NCBI GenBank assembly: GCA_019426215.1
Contig: CM033402.1
Location: 1,240,001-1,304,000 of the forward strand
Length of the DNA stretch: 64,000 bases
From: Buddleja alternifolia
Taxonomy: Eukaryota > Streptophyta > Magnoliopsida > Lamiales > Scrophulariaceae
Direction: 5' to 3'
Each line of letters begins with the position of its first letter. Positions within the stretch are counted from its first letter, which is position 1. Both the position numbers and the translations under genes were made by a program. Of this stretch, positions 1 to 10,520 are shown one piece after another. Under the pieces are notes generated by a model. That model was not told the DNA's origin and did no database searches. It saw nothing but the letters and a program-made list of their open reading frames with translations.

Positions 1-1
1 A

Positions 2-490
2 GAGAAAAGAAAAGAGCCTCTAGTTCAAGAGAAAAGAAAAGAACAATTATCTACTCTCTCTGCGTCAAGACTCCCATCTTGGATACCTGCTTATGGAGTA
101 AGTGATTCTGTTGGAGCGCCTAGTAGAACGCTAAGAGAACCTCCACTAGCACTATATCCAAATCTACCAATACTTTCTAGAGCACGCCTTGAACAATTTG
201 ACATTCCTCTTCAAAGAGCATCTATTCCAGAACTTAAAGATCTAAGAATCTTAGCTGAAGAGAGGCAGTTGACTGACTTCAACCGAGCTTTCCGAATTTG
301 CTTAACGTATATGGGTATTGACCCGACTGAATGGGAAAGACACTTTGTAGCTTTCAAGAAGAGACAAAAGGAAGAAAATAAGATCATAATCAACAAAGAT
401 CATGAAGCCATGATAACTTTGGAAGATAGCCTAATCGAAGCTATTCGAGCTGAAATGCCCAAGCATTACATAGTTAGACCAAGTCGTTAA
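2..490 (+). CDS. 3' ORF of copia element (envelope-position ORF), N-terminally cut by window edge
   Basis: The frame is open without a stop from base 2 to the TAA at 488-490 (about 162 residues); its start lies upstream of the window. The product is basic and hydrophilic with no membrane segment or recognised domain in the visible part. It begins in a Lys/Glu-rich stretch and includes a Leu/Arg-rich, probably helical section. It lies between the missing pol region and the polypurine tract, the position where Sireviruses often carry an extra envelope-like ORF. That positional argument is the only basis for the name. It could instead be a C-terminal gag or captured fragment. Codons show no obvious damage. 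Confidence 0.45.
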   Translation, partial: EKRKEPLVQEKRKEQLSTLSASRLPSWIPAYGVSDSVGAPSRTLREPPLALYPNLPILSRARLEQFDIPLQRASIPELKDLRILAEERQLTDFNRAFRICLTYMGIDPTEWERHFVAFKKRQKEENKIIINKDHEAMITLEDSLIEAIRAEMPKHYIVRPSR

Positions 491-705
491 GGCTTCTTGA
501 TTTGCATTATCTATATTCTTGTCTCTTATGTAATTTTTTGTTTAGTTGTAAAATGCTTGTAATCATTGCCATATATAAAATGCATTTTTCAGCTAAAGCA
601 ACTCGTTGAAGCGTAACTAACTTTAACTAACCTTATCTAACGAAAGCTAACTTTTATTTTGGCTGTGTAACTCTTGAACTATAAAAGAGTAAGTATTGCT
701 ATCAT

Positions 706-720
706 CAAAAAGGGGGAAAT
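706..720 (+). other. Polypurine tract before copia LTR
   Basis: The run AAAAAGGGGGAAAT immediately precedes TGTTAGG, the LTR start. A purine-rich primer site adjoining the 3' LTR is standard for LTR retrotransposons. The 215 bases between the preceding ORF and this tract are AT-rich and show nothing else. Confidence 0.75.
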
Positions 721-2250
721 TGTTAGGAATTTCATGTTAGATGTTTTGATGATAACAATTAGGAGTTTATGTTAGACCCCAAAATATGTAAGTTTGATTT
801 TAATAGAAATCATGTATAGTCTTTGAAGCGTTAGATTTGTAATAGGCTTTATAGGCTTCGTTCTGTTTTATTCTAGATTGTTAGGTTAAGAAGTCTTAGA
901 CTAGGCGTCTGATGAATTCTGAGTGAGCTGGTCAGTAGTTAAGTTTGAAGATTGAAGCGCCTGAAGTCTGAATGAAGATGAAGTTTCCAAGCGTCTAAAT
1001 ATCCAGCTATATCAAGCGTTACCTTTTAGGCATAAGCAAATTCAAGAATGGATAAGCGTCTATCAATGATGGATTTCACCTGAATTTATTTCCATGTTTA
1101 AAGGAGTTTAATGCAAATATTCTCGGTACATTAAATGCCACTGGACATTTAATTCAAATACATTAAATGCTGACAAGAGCATTAAATGTGATAAGCACTT
1201 TCAGACGTACGGAGAAGCCACCCTATTGGACTGTCAACTTTTCACAGACTGCAGCACCAACTTTTGTGCAGCAGATTTTCAAGAAAAAGGATAAAAGTTG
1301 TTCACTCGTGGAAGTGAGGGACACGCGCCTGTACATTTGTCAAACAAACACTTTTTCCAAGAATGTCTATAAATAAGACTTCAACAGCAAGCCAAAAACA
1401 TCAATCAATTCCAAGCCAAATTGCTGTTGCATTGAAGTCTCATTCATTAAACTCTCAGAAAAGCCAGAATATTCAAGCAAACATTCTCCTTGCTTTTCTT
1501 CAATTCCTGAGACAGTCAACCAATATCTCAAACATTCTTTTCGAAGAACCACATTACTATTGAGATATTTCCAGTTGTATGAACTTCATCAAAATCAAAC
1601 AAACAGTTTAGAGAACCCCATCCAAGCCTCGCGATCTGTGTGAAGTCGAAGTTGGATACTTGCATTATTTCTGGGTGAAAGAAGCAAGCGGATTGAAGTG
1701 ATTTGGAGCAGAAATCTGTGTGATCAAGGAGCTCAAATCATCGACATTTATCTCTCCCTACTTTGTAGAAGTTTCTGTGTGATTCTTTGAGAACCATCTT
1801 AGTGGATTGCCTCTAATTGTTTGAGGAGAAGAAGGACGTAGTTGGGACTACACCACCCAACGAACCTTACAAATATTGTGTCATTTACTTTACTATCAAT
1901 TCTCTTATTTACCATATCAATGCATAATTTGATTAAGTAAAACACAATCAAACGCTAAGCAACTAAGAAACAACTTGTGACGCTAAAGATTTCAAAAAGA
2001 GAAGACTCTAAAATTATTCCGCTGTCTAACACTAATTAAAGAACTGAACGCTTAAACCTACTTGGTTAAAGTATTCAAGTCTTAAAGTCTAAGTTTACTT
2101 TCTAAAACGGTCTTCATCAGACGCTTAGCCTAAGCGTCTGTATTTCAAGTAAACGTTCAGTCAAGCGTATACATTTCAAGCGTCCAAAACCTTTTTAATA
2201 CGAAACTTTTTGAAGTCGAAAAAGACTTCAGGGTCTATTCAACCCCCCTT
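721..2250 (+). repeat. Copia LTR, about 1.5 kb
   Basis: It starts TGTTAGG after the polypurine tract. Near 2222-2250 it carries the 'ggtctattcaaccccccttt' type of sequence seen close to the 3' end of Sirevirus LTRs. The exact end, the primer-binding site and the start of gag are missing, because the text runs straight into the middle of the gag domain at about 2256. The short motif AAGCGT/GCGTCT recurs many times in the LTR (for example around 905, 988, 1048, 2126 and 2164). ORFs predicted inside it are not supported as genes. Confidence 0.7.
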
Positions 2251-2255
2251 TCTAG

Positions 2256-5200
2256 ATCCTTTTGTATGCCACTTGGGACCAACAAGGTGCTCTATACTCA
2301 GCGTTAGGAGACAATTATGCGTTGCTCAACAAGATCAAGCAATGTAAGACTTCAAAAGAGATATGGGATAAGTTGGCTATCGTGTGTGAAGGTTCAGCAC
2401 AGATGAAGGAGAACAAGCTCTCCATAGCCATGCAAAGATTTGAGCATTTCAAAATCATCCCAACGAGATGCTAGATCAAGTGGACGCAAGGTTCACTTTG
2501 CTCATCACAGAGTTTACGTCACTAGACAAGGAGTTGATCAACAAGGAAATGGTCAACACGATATTCAGAAGTCTTCCAAGCAAGTATGTGAATAAGACTG
2601 TTGCAATGAGAGAATCACAGACTTTGGAGACTCTAACTCCAGAACATGTGTTTTCCGAGTTAAAGGCATTTGAGTTCGAATTGGGTGAAGTCAGCGACAC
2701 ATCGACTTCAGCGACTGAATCAGGAGCTTTAATCGCTACTACCAAAAGTAAGGGTAAAGCGATTAGTGAGGTAAAGTCGACAGAATCCAATGAGGAAAAA
2801 GAGATGGCTTTATTGGTCAAGAGATTTATAAGATATGAAAAGAGAAACCCTATTGGACAAACTTCATTTCAAACCCCTCCACCTGCACTAGCGCCTCAGT
2901 ATCAAGCGCCAGTGTATTCTGCACCTCAACCAGTAGCGCCAGTTCCATACTAAGCGCCTCCAACTCCTACTCAGAATCTCTCAGCGCCGGTAGTTTCCAA
3001 AAGGTTATCAACTGAACAGAAAATGAAAACTAATCTTTTTTAAAACTGCAGGAAACCAGGGCACTACCTGGTAAATTGCCCTTATCCAAATATGTCTAAG
3101 CCTACAAGGCAAGACTATGCGGATAGAAACCAATTCAGGAGAAACCTTCTCCAATAAGGTTTGCTAGCGGAATCTGAACCATTCTCCGCACCTGAAGAGG
3201 ACTTGGAATCATCAGATGAAAGCTATGATGATGAGCCATCAAGCGACTCAGTTTTAATTTGTCTCATGGCTAGAGATGAAGAAGCGTCTGATGACTTGCT
3301 ATCCAAGGTAAACACTGAATTATCTCATCCTCTTTCTTATGATGAATTACTTGACAAAGCGAATGAATATTACAAAGACTATCAATATGCCGCCAAGTTA
3401 TATTAAAATTCTTTGATATTATTTCATCGCTCACAAGTGATAGAATGATGCTCAAGACAGAGTTGCAAGTTCAGCAACGATGCATTGAGAAGAATCAATC
3501 GCTTGAGAGTGAAATTATACAATTAAATAGTGATCTTGATATAATAGTTAAGAGAGAAGCTGAATTGATCGCTAAACTTGCCAAATCAAAACATCTTGTC
3601 TCATCATTATCCAAAGCATCAAGAAAGCTAGATAATGTGACTGAGGTAACCAGACTTTTTGGTGAAAAGACCGGTTTAGGTTGTGATAAATTTGGTCAAA
3701 AATCAAAAGCTTCTAAGGTTACGGCATCCAACAAAGGAAAAGGTGTATTCTTTGTTGAGAAAAGTTCAAACAGTCAAACGCTGAATAAAAACAATGGTAA
3801 GAGGCCAAATGAGAAAGTCAATACCAACTCAGGCAACAAGGAGAAGACGAAAGTGGATGATTCACAAAAGAAGGTTCATCCAAACGCTCAAAAGGCTAAG
3901 GATAAACTATCTACAAGTGAATCAAACGCTAAGCGTCAATAGCCAAAAGTGACTCCTTAAGCCAGTGCCGAGGAAATACTAGCGTCAATATCCTCAAAGA
4001 ACTAGATCAAATTATCGTACTATGATGATTATGATTATGATTACGATTATGATTACTATTATAATTGAGGATATTACTATATACCTAAAAAGCACACACA
4101 ACACAAACCGAAACCCAAGAAGGTCAGTCCTCTCGTAATGAAGACAAGGCAAATATGGGTTCCAAAAGTTTTAATTCAAACCAAAGCTACTAACGTTAAA
4201 GGACCCAAGACAAAATGGGTACCTAAGAAGAATTAGAACTGCCCTTTAAATACAGGTACCTAGAGCTAACACCGATACTTCTGTTTGGTACATTGATAGT
4301 GGGTCATCAAAGCACATGACTGGCTCAAAGGATCTCTTAATCAACTATCGTGCAACCAATGGTCCTCAAGTTGTTTTCAATGACAACTCCAAAGGTAAAA
4401 CCAGAGGTATAGCTATCATGCATTGGGGGAACATCATGATAAGTGATGTATATTATGTTGAGGGTCTTAAGCATAATTTATTGAGCATAAGTCAATTTTG
4501 TGATAAAGGCTTTGAGGTCAAATTCTCAAGCGACTGTTGCCATGTTAATGACGCTAAGACTAAGTCTACTAAATTAAGAGGAGAAAGAACAAACAATGTG
4601 TATTTAGGGGATTGGGATTCAACAATAGATAACAACCCCACATGCTTTGTTGCTAAAAGTCAAAATGAATTGGGTTGGTTATGGCATTGAAAAATGAATC
4701 ACCTCAATTTTAAAGCAATCTCTCAGTTAATATCACTAAATCTAGTTGAGGGATTACCTAATAGTTCCTTTCAGAAAAATCGCTTATGTTATGCATGTCA
4801 AATGGGTAAACAAGTCAAATCATCTTTTAAGAAGAAACCTCATCTATCTACTTCTAGAGTCCTTGAACTATTTTATTTAGATTTGTTTGGTCCTATTCAA
4901 ATCATGAGTGTTAGTGGTAAAAATAACTTGCTAGTAATAGTTGATGATTTCTCTCGCTATACATAGGTCGAATTTCTAGCGGCCAAAGATGAAACTAATG
5001 TCAAGTCACAATGCTAATTCGTCAATTACAAACCTCTATAGATTTAAAGGCGAGAAGCAGAAGCGATAGAGGAACTGATTTACTAACATATTGTTGAGAG
5101 TTTTGTACAGATATTAGAATACTTCACGAGTATTCTGCGCCTAGAGCACCTCAACAGAATGGGAGTGGCTGAGCGATGGAACAGAACGCTAAAGAAGCTG

Positions 5201-5460
5201 CTAGGACTATGTTAGTAGAGTCCGAGCTGCCTCAAAGGTTTTGGGCCGAGGCTATCATACCGCTTGCTACACTCAGAAATGGTGTATGATCAGCAAGCAA
5301 CATGAAAAGACCCATATGATTTGTGGAAGGGACGTAAGCCAAACGTTTCATATTTTATGTATTTGGTTCAAATGTTTCATTCATAACAATGGATCTATAA
5401 ATCTAAGGAATATTTGAGCCGAAATGAGGATGAGGGAATCTTTCTGGCTACCGCCAATAA
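2256..5460 (+). pseudogene. Copia gag-pol pseudogene (gag, zinc knuckle, protease, pre-integrase, integrase)
   Basis: Pieces in order: a gag core of the UBN2 type (2262-2953, broken by a frameshift near 2465); a zinc knuckle at about 3050-3090, damaged (second Cys, His and last Cys remain, the first Cys is lost and a stop interrupts it); an acidic linker (3161-3406); a Lys-rich linker (3445-3942); an Asp-Tyr repeat (about 4018-4065); protease with the DSGSS core at about 4296-4310; the pre-integrase zinc region (about 4690-4830); and integrase beginning with YLDLFGPI and ending in fragments resembling GVAERWNRTL and YDLWKGRKPN by about 5450. Numerous stops and frameshifts make it non-functional. 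Reverse transcriptase and RNase H are missing to the right. Confidence 0.85.
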
Positions 5461-5750
5461 TGAAAAGAGTTTTCGCAATCCTAAATAATGTTTTATTTGT
5501 AGTGTAATTCTCAATTTTAATGCATAAATCTCTATGTGATATGTTCTTAAAATTCCTTTATTAGTATTTTTTCAGAATGATTAGGTATAATCTCTAAATT
5601 TTAATTGTATGTATAATCTTATTGATTATGTATAATTTGATTCGAATTAGGGGTTTAATTTTGAATTAATAGATACAATTTACTAAATATATAAATGTAA
5701 TTTATATCGTAGAATGTAAATTAACATTCTTGTGGATATGTAAATGCAGG
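5461..5750 (+). other. AT-rich leader of the MULE-1 PMD gene
   Basis: No gene is visible. The stretch ends in a splice-acceptor-like 'aaatgcag' followed at once by G and the ATG at 5751. The same arrangement occurs before the ATG at 19353 in MULE-2, which suggests a spliced 5' leader. The upstream exon of this leader has been replaced by copia sequence. Confidence 0.5.
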
Positions 5751-8111
5751 ATGGCTGAGCGTAATGTATATGGACCGGTTGATCCGAGCGTATTGTATGA
5801 TCAGAACAATCATGTATCTGAGACAGTTGCTCATTATCCTGACTTCACTCAACGTGTCCGGCGAGTTGACGCTGCATATTTTTCGATTGCCTTTGGACAT
5901 TCTCTACATCAACGTGTCAAGGTAAAGCTTGATGAGATTGGGTTTTATAGGGTATACCAGTTATCTCATTTTACAAATGACCTGGGCCTTGTGAAGGCTC
6001 TAATTGAGAGATGACGCCCAGAGACGAATACTTTTGATTTTAGGACCGGAGAGGCTACGATAACTCTCCAAGATGCTGCTATTTTATATGGTCTATCAGT
6101 TGATGGTAGGGTTGTAATTGCACATAGGCAGTTCGAAGGATATGAAAATTACGCCTTATATGTATATGAACTATTAGGACTGTACTTAATGCGAGCAGAT
6201 TTCAAGCACGATTATAGAATATTAGTACGAAAACTTGCTAACCATGTGGTGAGTGCGCCAATCCAAATAAATGATCAATCTGAAGAATTTTTAGTTGATC
6301 AGGTAGCCCGTTGTTGGGCCCTTTTGTTGTTAGGGAGTGTGATGTGCGTCAACACCATAGGAGATGTTATTCCTGTAGTGTGGTTGAGTGTGTTTGAAGA
6401 TATAAACTTAGCACGCACATACAGTTGGGGGAGCGCGGTATTGGCTCATTTATACCGAGAATTGTCGAGTGGTTCCTAAGTAGATTGCAAAAATATTGGA
6501 GGTTTCATGCCATTATTAGAGGTGAGAAAAATTATTATTTAGACTTTATTATTTCTGGTACAATAATTCGTGGTTATTCAATTAATATATTTCTCATTTA
6601 ACAGATATGGGCGTGGAGTTTGGATTGTAAGGCCTGATGGGGTACCTAGACAGTTGGCGGGAGCTGACATGGATGACATTGCCCGAGCACCTTATGCTGC
6701 ACGGTAATTTACCATTTGAAGATTATGTTTAATTAAGAAACGTTCAATTTTTTTTAATTATTTTCAATGATTGTTGTTTGAAGGTGGTATCGACCTACTA
6801 TAAATACTGCTTCAGTCACTCACAACATCCGGGCAATTAGAGATGGTCTAGATCAGATGGCGGATGGACATGTGAGACGGGAATTTTTTGTTTTTTTTTC
6901 AAATTATTATGAAGTTATAATTATCTCCTACTAATATATTCTAAATCATTTTTTCGTATTTTAGTTTGTTTGGACACCGTACAACCTCAATGATGCAGAC
7001 ATTGTCGAGTTGCCACCTCAATGTTTGAATGATAACGTATGGCGAGCATCAGTTTCGATGATATTCTTTGCCATCGTGGAGTATCATTGTCCTGAGCGTG
7101 TTCTTCGACAGTTTGGAATATGCCAATATATTCCACGCACACCTGGACGTGTTGGAAGGGTCACCCGAAAGGGTAAGTCCACGACTAATTGGTTGGCTAA
7201 ACACGCTCGGGAAATTGCAATGTGGAATAATCATCAATCGTATGCTGTGACTGGACACTATATTGAGGAGGGTGGAGACCAGACCGACGAAGGATACGAA
7301 GAGTGGTATGACCGAATCACTCGTCGTTACATTTCACCCCGATTGACTAGGAGATGTGCGAGACACCAGGCCTGGTCAGCCACTCTATTGCAAAATGTGG
7401 TTAGTATTTGGTATTGTTTTCCATTGATACTTAATTTAATGCTATTTATTTAGGAACATTTTTTTGTTGATAGTATTTATTATTTTATATTTTCAGTTCA
7501 TGGAAATTGAAGAGGTGTAAAATGCAATGTCACAAATTGCCCAAACTAGTGATCCCACGGCAATTAGGAAACTGCGATCTAGAATGAGGAACATCCAGGA
7601 GATGGTAGCATGTAGTGGCAATGTAGCCATCGGTGCTCGTGTAGATGAGGAACATGTCGGAGGATCGAGCTCGGCTTTCCATGGTCACTTCAATGCTGGA
7701 GGATCGAGCTCAGGTTTTCATGGTCACTTCCATGCCAGAGGATCGAGCTCGGCTTATCATGATCAATTTAATGCCGGAGGATCGAGCTCTGCTCAACCTC
7801 ATCCCAACCCTAACGATGTTTACATTCCCACCATTCAACAATCACCCGTGACTAATGTGCCCGTCAATTTACACAATCAAGGACAAGGTTTCAGTACGCC
7901 GACATGGAATTTGACTGATCTCAGTATGGACCAGTGGAGTGATGCACCTCTACATCATAGAATTCCACATCCGCCTCCTGTACAATTTAATGTATCACTA
8001 GTTCAGTACAATGATGTTGAGGAAGAAGCAAATAGGAGAAGGTCTACGAGGACGAGGCGGTCCCCAGATTGTGGAACGGGTAGACATCGGGGTTATCGGT
8101 CACATAGATAG
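5751..8111 (+). pseudogene. PMD-family (plant mobile domain) gene of MULE-1, disabled
   Basis: Predicted exons: 5751-6521, 6605-6703, 6784-6871, 6965-7399 and 7497-8111, with GT-AG borders matching those of the MULE-2 copy for the first three introns. The product begins MAERNVYGPVDPSVL and contains the PETNTF and GEATITLQD signatures of the plant mobile domain, a family known both in host proteins (MAIN/MAIL, 'phosphatase 7 long form homolog') and in MULEs. Its biochemical role is unresolved. The tail has a Gly-Ser repeat and a basic end (RRSTRTRR). Breaks: TGA at 6012-6014 (the other copy has TGG), TAA at 6477-6479, a frameshift in exon 2 near 6630, and TAA at 7518-7520. The start was chosen by homology to the other copy. 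Confidence 0.85.
7659..7789 (+). repeat. In-frame 39-bp tandem repeat in PMD last exon
   Basis: GGAGGATCGAGCTC (or AGAGG...) recurs at 7659, 7698, 7737 and 7776, an exact 39-bp period. It encodes a 13-residue unit of the form GGSSSxxHxxFxA. The period is a multiple of three, so copy-number change keeps frame. The unit is Gly/Ser/His-rich and probably disordered. Confidence 0.9.
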
Positions 8112-8285
8112 TTTATTTAGACATTGGTCGTTGTGTATTTATTTATTTTTTTGTGGTGTTTTGGATAATGCATGTTAATAATATAATTTTAGACAAATTG
8201 ACATAATTGTTTTATTTGAAGCCAAAACAATTACGAAATTAATACGAACATTGAATTAATATAAAACTAATTAACAGGAATCTAG

Positions 8286-8740
8286 TCATTCTCCTCATCA
8301 GACATTTCAATATCTCATCGATACTCAGGACCTATACTAAGCTCCCATCGGGCTCTTGCTTCTTGCACATAACCACATAATGCGTAATCTCGAGAAATTT
8401 TTTGGTAATTTAGACGTTGCATACGCATAACCATCCTGTTATTCTCCTCACGTATCCTATTGAGTGTTGTAGTTTTTTTTTGCAGTGTTACACGAGGCAT
8501 AAGTATGGCTCTTAGTCTAGGGCAGCAAATTTGACGTTCATGATAATCCACGACAAGCTTGTTTTGTTCTTGGACCCGATGGAGCCATTCATCTTCCATC
8601 GTTTGCAAATATCTTTCTGAATATCTTTGATTTGGATTCAATGAGTAATAGTAATCATCATCCAATTGCCAACTACGACCCATGGCACGAAAAATATCAC
8701 CAGGAGTGTAATACAACTTTGGTGCTCTAAACGGCTCCAT
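8286..8740 (-). pseudogene. Small ORF of unknown function, paralogous to the one at 9087 (MULE-1 accessory, left)
   Basis: From ATG at 8740 the frame runs 141 residues to a TGA at 8315-8317. The same frame then continues into a short acidic tail, MSDEEND, ending in TAG at 8286. Its divergent neighbour ends in a matching MSDEDE, so the TGA looks like a late nonsense mutation. The protein is rich in Arg, Tyr and Glu and probably helical. Shared landmarks with the neighbour are an EWxHRV-like motif, PRxR...MPR and RIRxENNxM. No known domain was recognised. A TATA-like tract lies about 40-50 bases upstream. The context is a MULE between PMD and transposase. It may be an accessory or regulatory protein, a relic of captured host DNA, or non-functional. 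Confidence 0.6.
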
Positions 8741-8767
8741 TTTTAATAATTATTGTTGAGATTGGTG

Positions 8768-9032
8768 TTCACTCCCTTTGTATATATACTCATAATTCCG
8801 AATACAATAGTTCACAATTTTCACAACCCATGACTACAATGCAAACAAAAAATACGGAACCCGTGACTACAATTTTCACAACCCGTGACTACATATATAC
8901 TCACAACCCGTGACTACAATGCAGACAAAAATGCGGAACCCGTGACTGCAACTTTCACCCGTGACTACAAAAATGCAGAACCCGTGACTACAAATTCCGA
9001 ATACAGTAGTTCACTCCCTTTGTATATATACT
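8768..9032. promoter_or_regulatory. Bidirectional promoter-like region with seven copies of ACCCGTGACTACA
   Basis: The motif ACCCGTGACTACA (two copies with one change) occurs at 8826, 8859, 8881, 8906, 8938, 8957 and 8980, all in the same orientation. The cluster is flanked by two direct copies of a 23-bp block ending in TTTGTATATATACT (8768-8790 and 9010-9032). Each block supplies a TATA-like tract suitably placed for one of the two divergent ORFs. Reading this as a shared promoter or binding array is inference. The repeats themselves are seen directly. Confidence 0.6.
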
Positions 9033-9086
9033 GACTTCACACCAGAAATCACTTCTCGTTACATTATTTTGAGATTCAACACGAAA

Positions 9087-9512
9087 ATGGGAGATAATCA
9101 TAACTCTAGACATCGACAAACATGGTTATTAGTAGAAAGAAACGATGACTACGAGGAGTTGGTTAATGAGGACCCTATTGAGTATTATTGTGGGCTCAAA
9201 AGGGAATGGGCTCATCGGGTGCTCGAATCTGAGGAATTGGTTAATGATCTTTGAATACTTGGAGTGCGAATTCCACGATATAGATCCTTGATGATGCCCA
9301 GAGATGGTGAAGAAAATTGTAGGAGGGCTCTTTCAAGAATAAGAATCGAAAACAACAAAATGATTTTACGTCGTCGTAGATATCACATGCTTGAACTTGC
9401 AGAAGAATTTGCATTCGCACGAGACCAAAGACTCACACGTCGTGAAATACGAAATGTTTTGACTCATCCTTCATACAGATCGGACTACTACATGTCAGAT
9501 GAAGATGAGTGA
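9087..9512 (+). pseudogene. Small ORF of unknown function, paralogous to the one at 8740 (MULE-1 accessory, right)
   Basis: ATG at 9087-9089, about 60 bases after a TATATATA tract. The frame is interrupted by one TGA at 9252-9254 and then stays open in the same frame to TGA at 9510-9512. The two halves together align along their length with the minus-strand ORF at 8740-8286: REWAHRV, then PRYRSLMMPR, then RIRIENNKM, then a C-terminal MSDEDE. Except for the single TGA the frame is clean, so it is either a recent pseudogene or a readthrough product. No family was recognised. It is basic in the middle, acidic at the end and without membrane segments. Confidence 0.6.
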
Positions 9513-9530
9513 AGTGAATGAAGTTTTTAT

Positions 9531-9905
9531 TGTAATTTCAATGATTGTTTTTTATTATTGACTAATTTGCAAAAATAGTTTTTTACTCTGAGCTAGAAAA
9601 TCAAAAAAAAAATTACGTAATTATTGTTGAGACAGAGCGTCAAGTGGGGTTGTTTTGAATAAATACTTTTTTATTGTATTGTAATTTCAATGAATTATTT
9701 TTTATTATTGACTAATTTGGATAAATAGTTTTTTATTCTGAGCCAGAAAATAAAAAAAAAATTATTTAATTATTGTTGAGAAAGAGCGTTAAGTGGGGCT
9801 GTTTTGAATAAATACTTTTTTATTGTATTGTAATTTCAATGAATTATTTTTTGTTATTGACTAATTTGGATAAATAGTTTTTTATTCTGAGCCAGAAAAT
9901 CAAAA
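9531..9905 (+). repeat. 149-bp tandem repeat, about 2.5 copies
   Basis: TGTAATTTCAATGA begins units at 9531, 9680 and 9829, an exact 149-bp spacing. The third unit is partial and runs into an A-tract near 9905. Units 2 and 3 are closer to each other than to unit 1. No coding capacity is seen. The array starts 19 bases after the accessory ORF stop, so it may form its 3' untranslated region. Confidence 0.9.
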
Positions 9906-9943
9906 AAAAAAAAATTAGACTATTTTTCATTTGGCTCAAATGG

Positions 9944-10495
9944 GCCTGTTTTGCGTGGCCATATCTCCTCACTCGGACATCGAAATAAGCCAAATCTTAC
10001 GTGTTTACAAAGTTCATAACACCACCTTCAACTTTTGTGTTCAAGTCGTAGCCAAAAAACGCACAGAAATATGCCAAATACAAGCCTGGAAATCAACAAA
10101 AAATAGTTTTTAACATACTACTTTCCAAACGAGCCTGTTTTGCGTGGCATAACTCTTCAATCGGGCATCGAAATGAGCCAAATATTACGTGTTTACAAAG
10201 TTCATAACACCACCTTCAACTTTTATGTTCAAATCATAGCCAAAAAATGCACAGAAACATGCCAAATACAAGCCTGAAAATCAACAAAAAATAGTTTTTT
10301 AACACACTACTTTCCAAATGGGCCTGTTTTGCGTGGCCATAACTCTTCACTCGGGCATCGAAATGAGCCAAATCTTACATGTTTACAAAGTTCATAACAC
10401 CACCTTCAACATTTATGTTCAAGTCGTAACCAAAAAATGCACAAAAATATGCCAAATACAAGCCCAAAATTAACAAAAATAGTTTTTTTTTTTTT
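9944..10495 (+). repeat. 189-bp tandem repeat, three copies
   Basis: GCCTGTTTTGCGTGGC starts units at 9944, 10133 and 10322, an exact 189-bp period. The last unit ends in a T-tract at about 10485-10498, just before the transposase 3' end. Each unit contains a TCGGGCATCGAAATGAGCC-type core (the first unit reads TCGGACATCGAAATAAGCC). The open frame over the first unit is not supported as a gene because units 2 and 3 do not maintain it. Confidence 0.9.
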
Positions 10496-10520
10496 TTACA
10501 TAAGATTGTTTTATTTGAGT

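Larger units (their letters stand above)
1..5460 (+). mobile_element. Degenerate Sirevirus-like Ty1/copia element(s) sharing one LTR
   Basis: Order seen: 3' internal sequence with an ORF (2-490), a purine tract, an LTR (721 to about 2250), then gag, protease, pre-integrase and integrase pieces up to about 5460. Reverse transcriptase and RNase H are absent. A polypurine tract directly before the LTR marks that LTR as the 3' LTR of the left unit, while the gag to its right uses it as a 5' LTR. This is the layout left by unequal recombination or head-to-tail insertion. Long leader, acidic gag tail and an extra 3' ORF fit the Sirevirus group of copia elements, which is inference. The right edge abuts the MULE-1 PMD leader, so the copia DNA probably lies in, or was joined to, that MULE. 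Confidence 0.8.
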
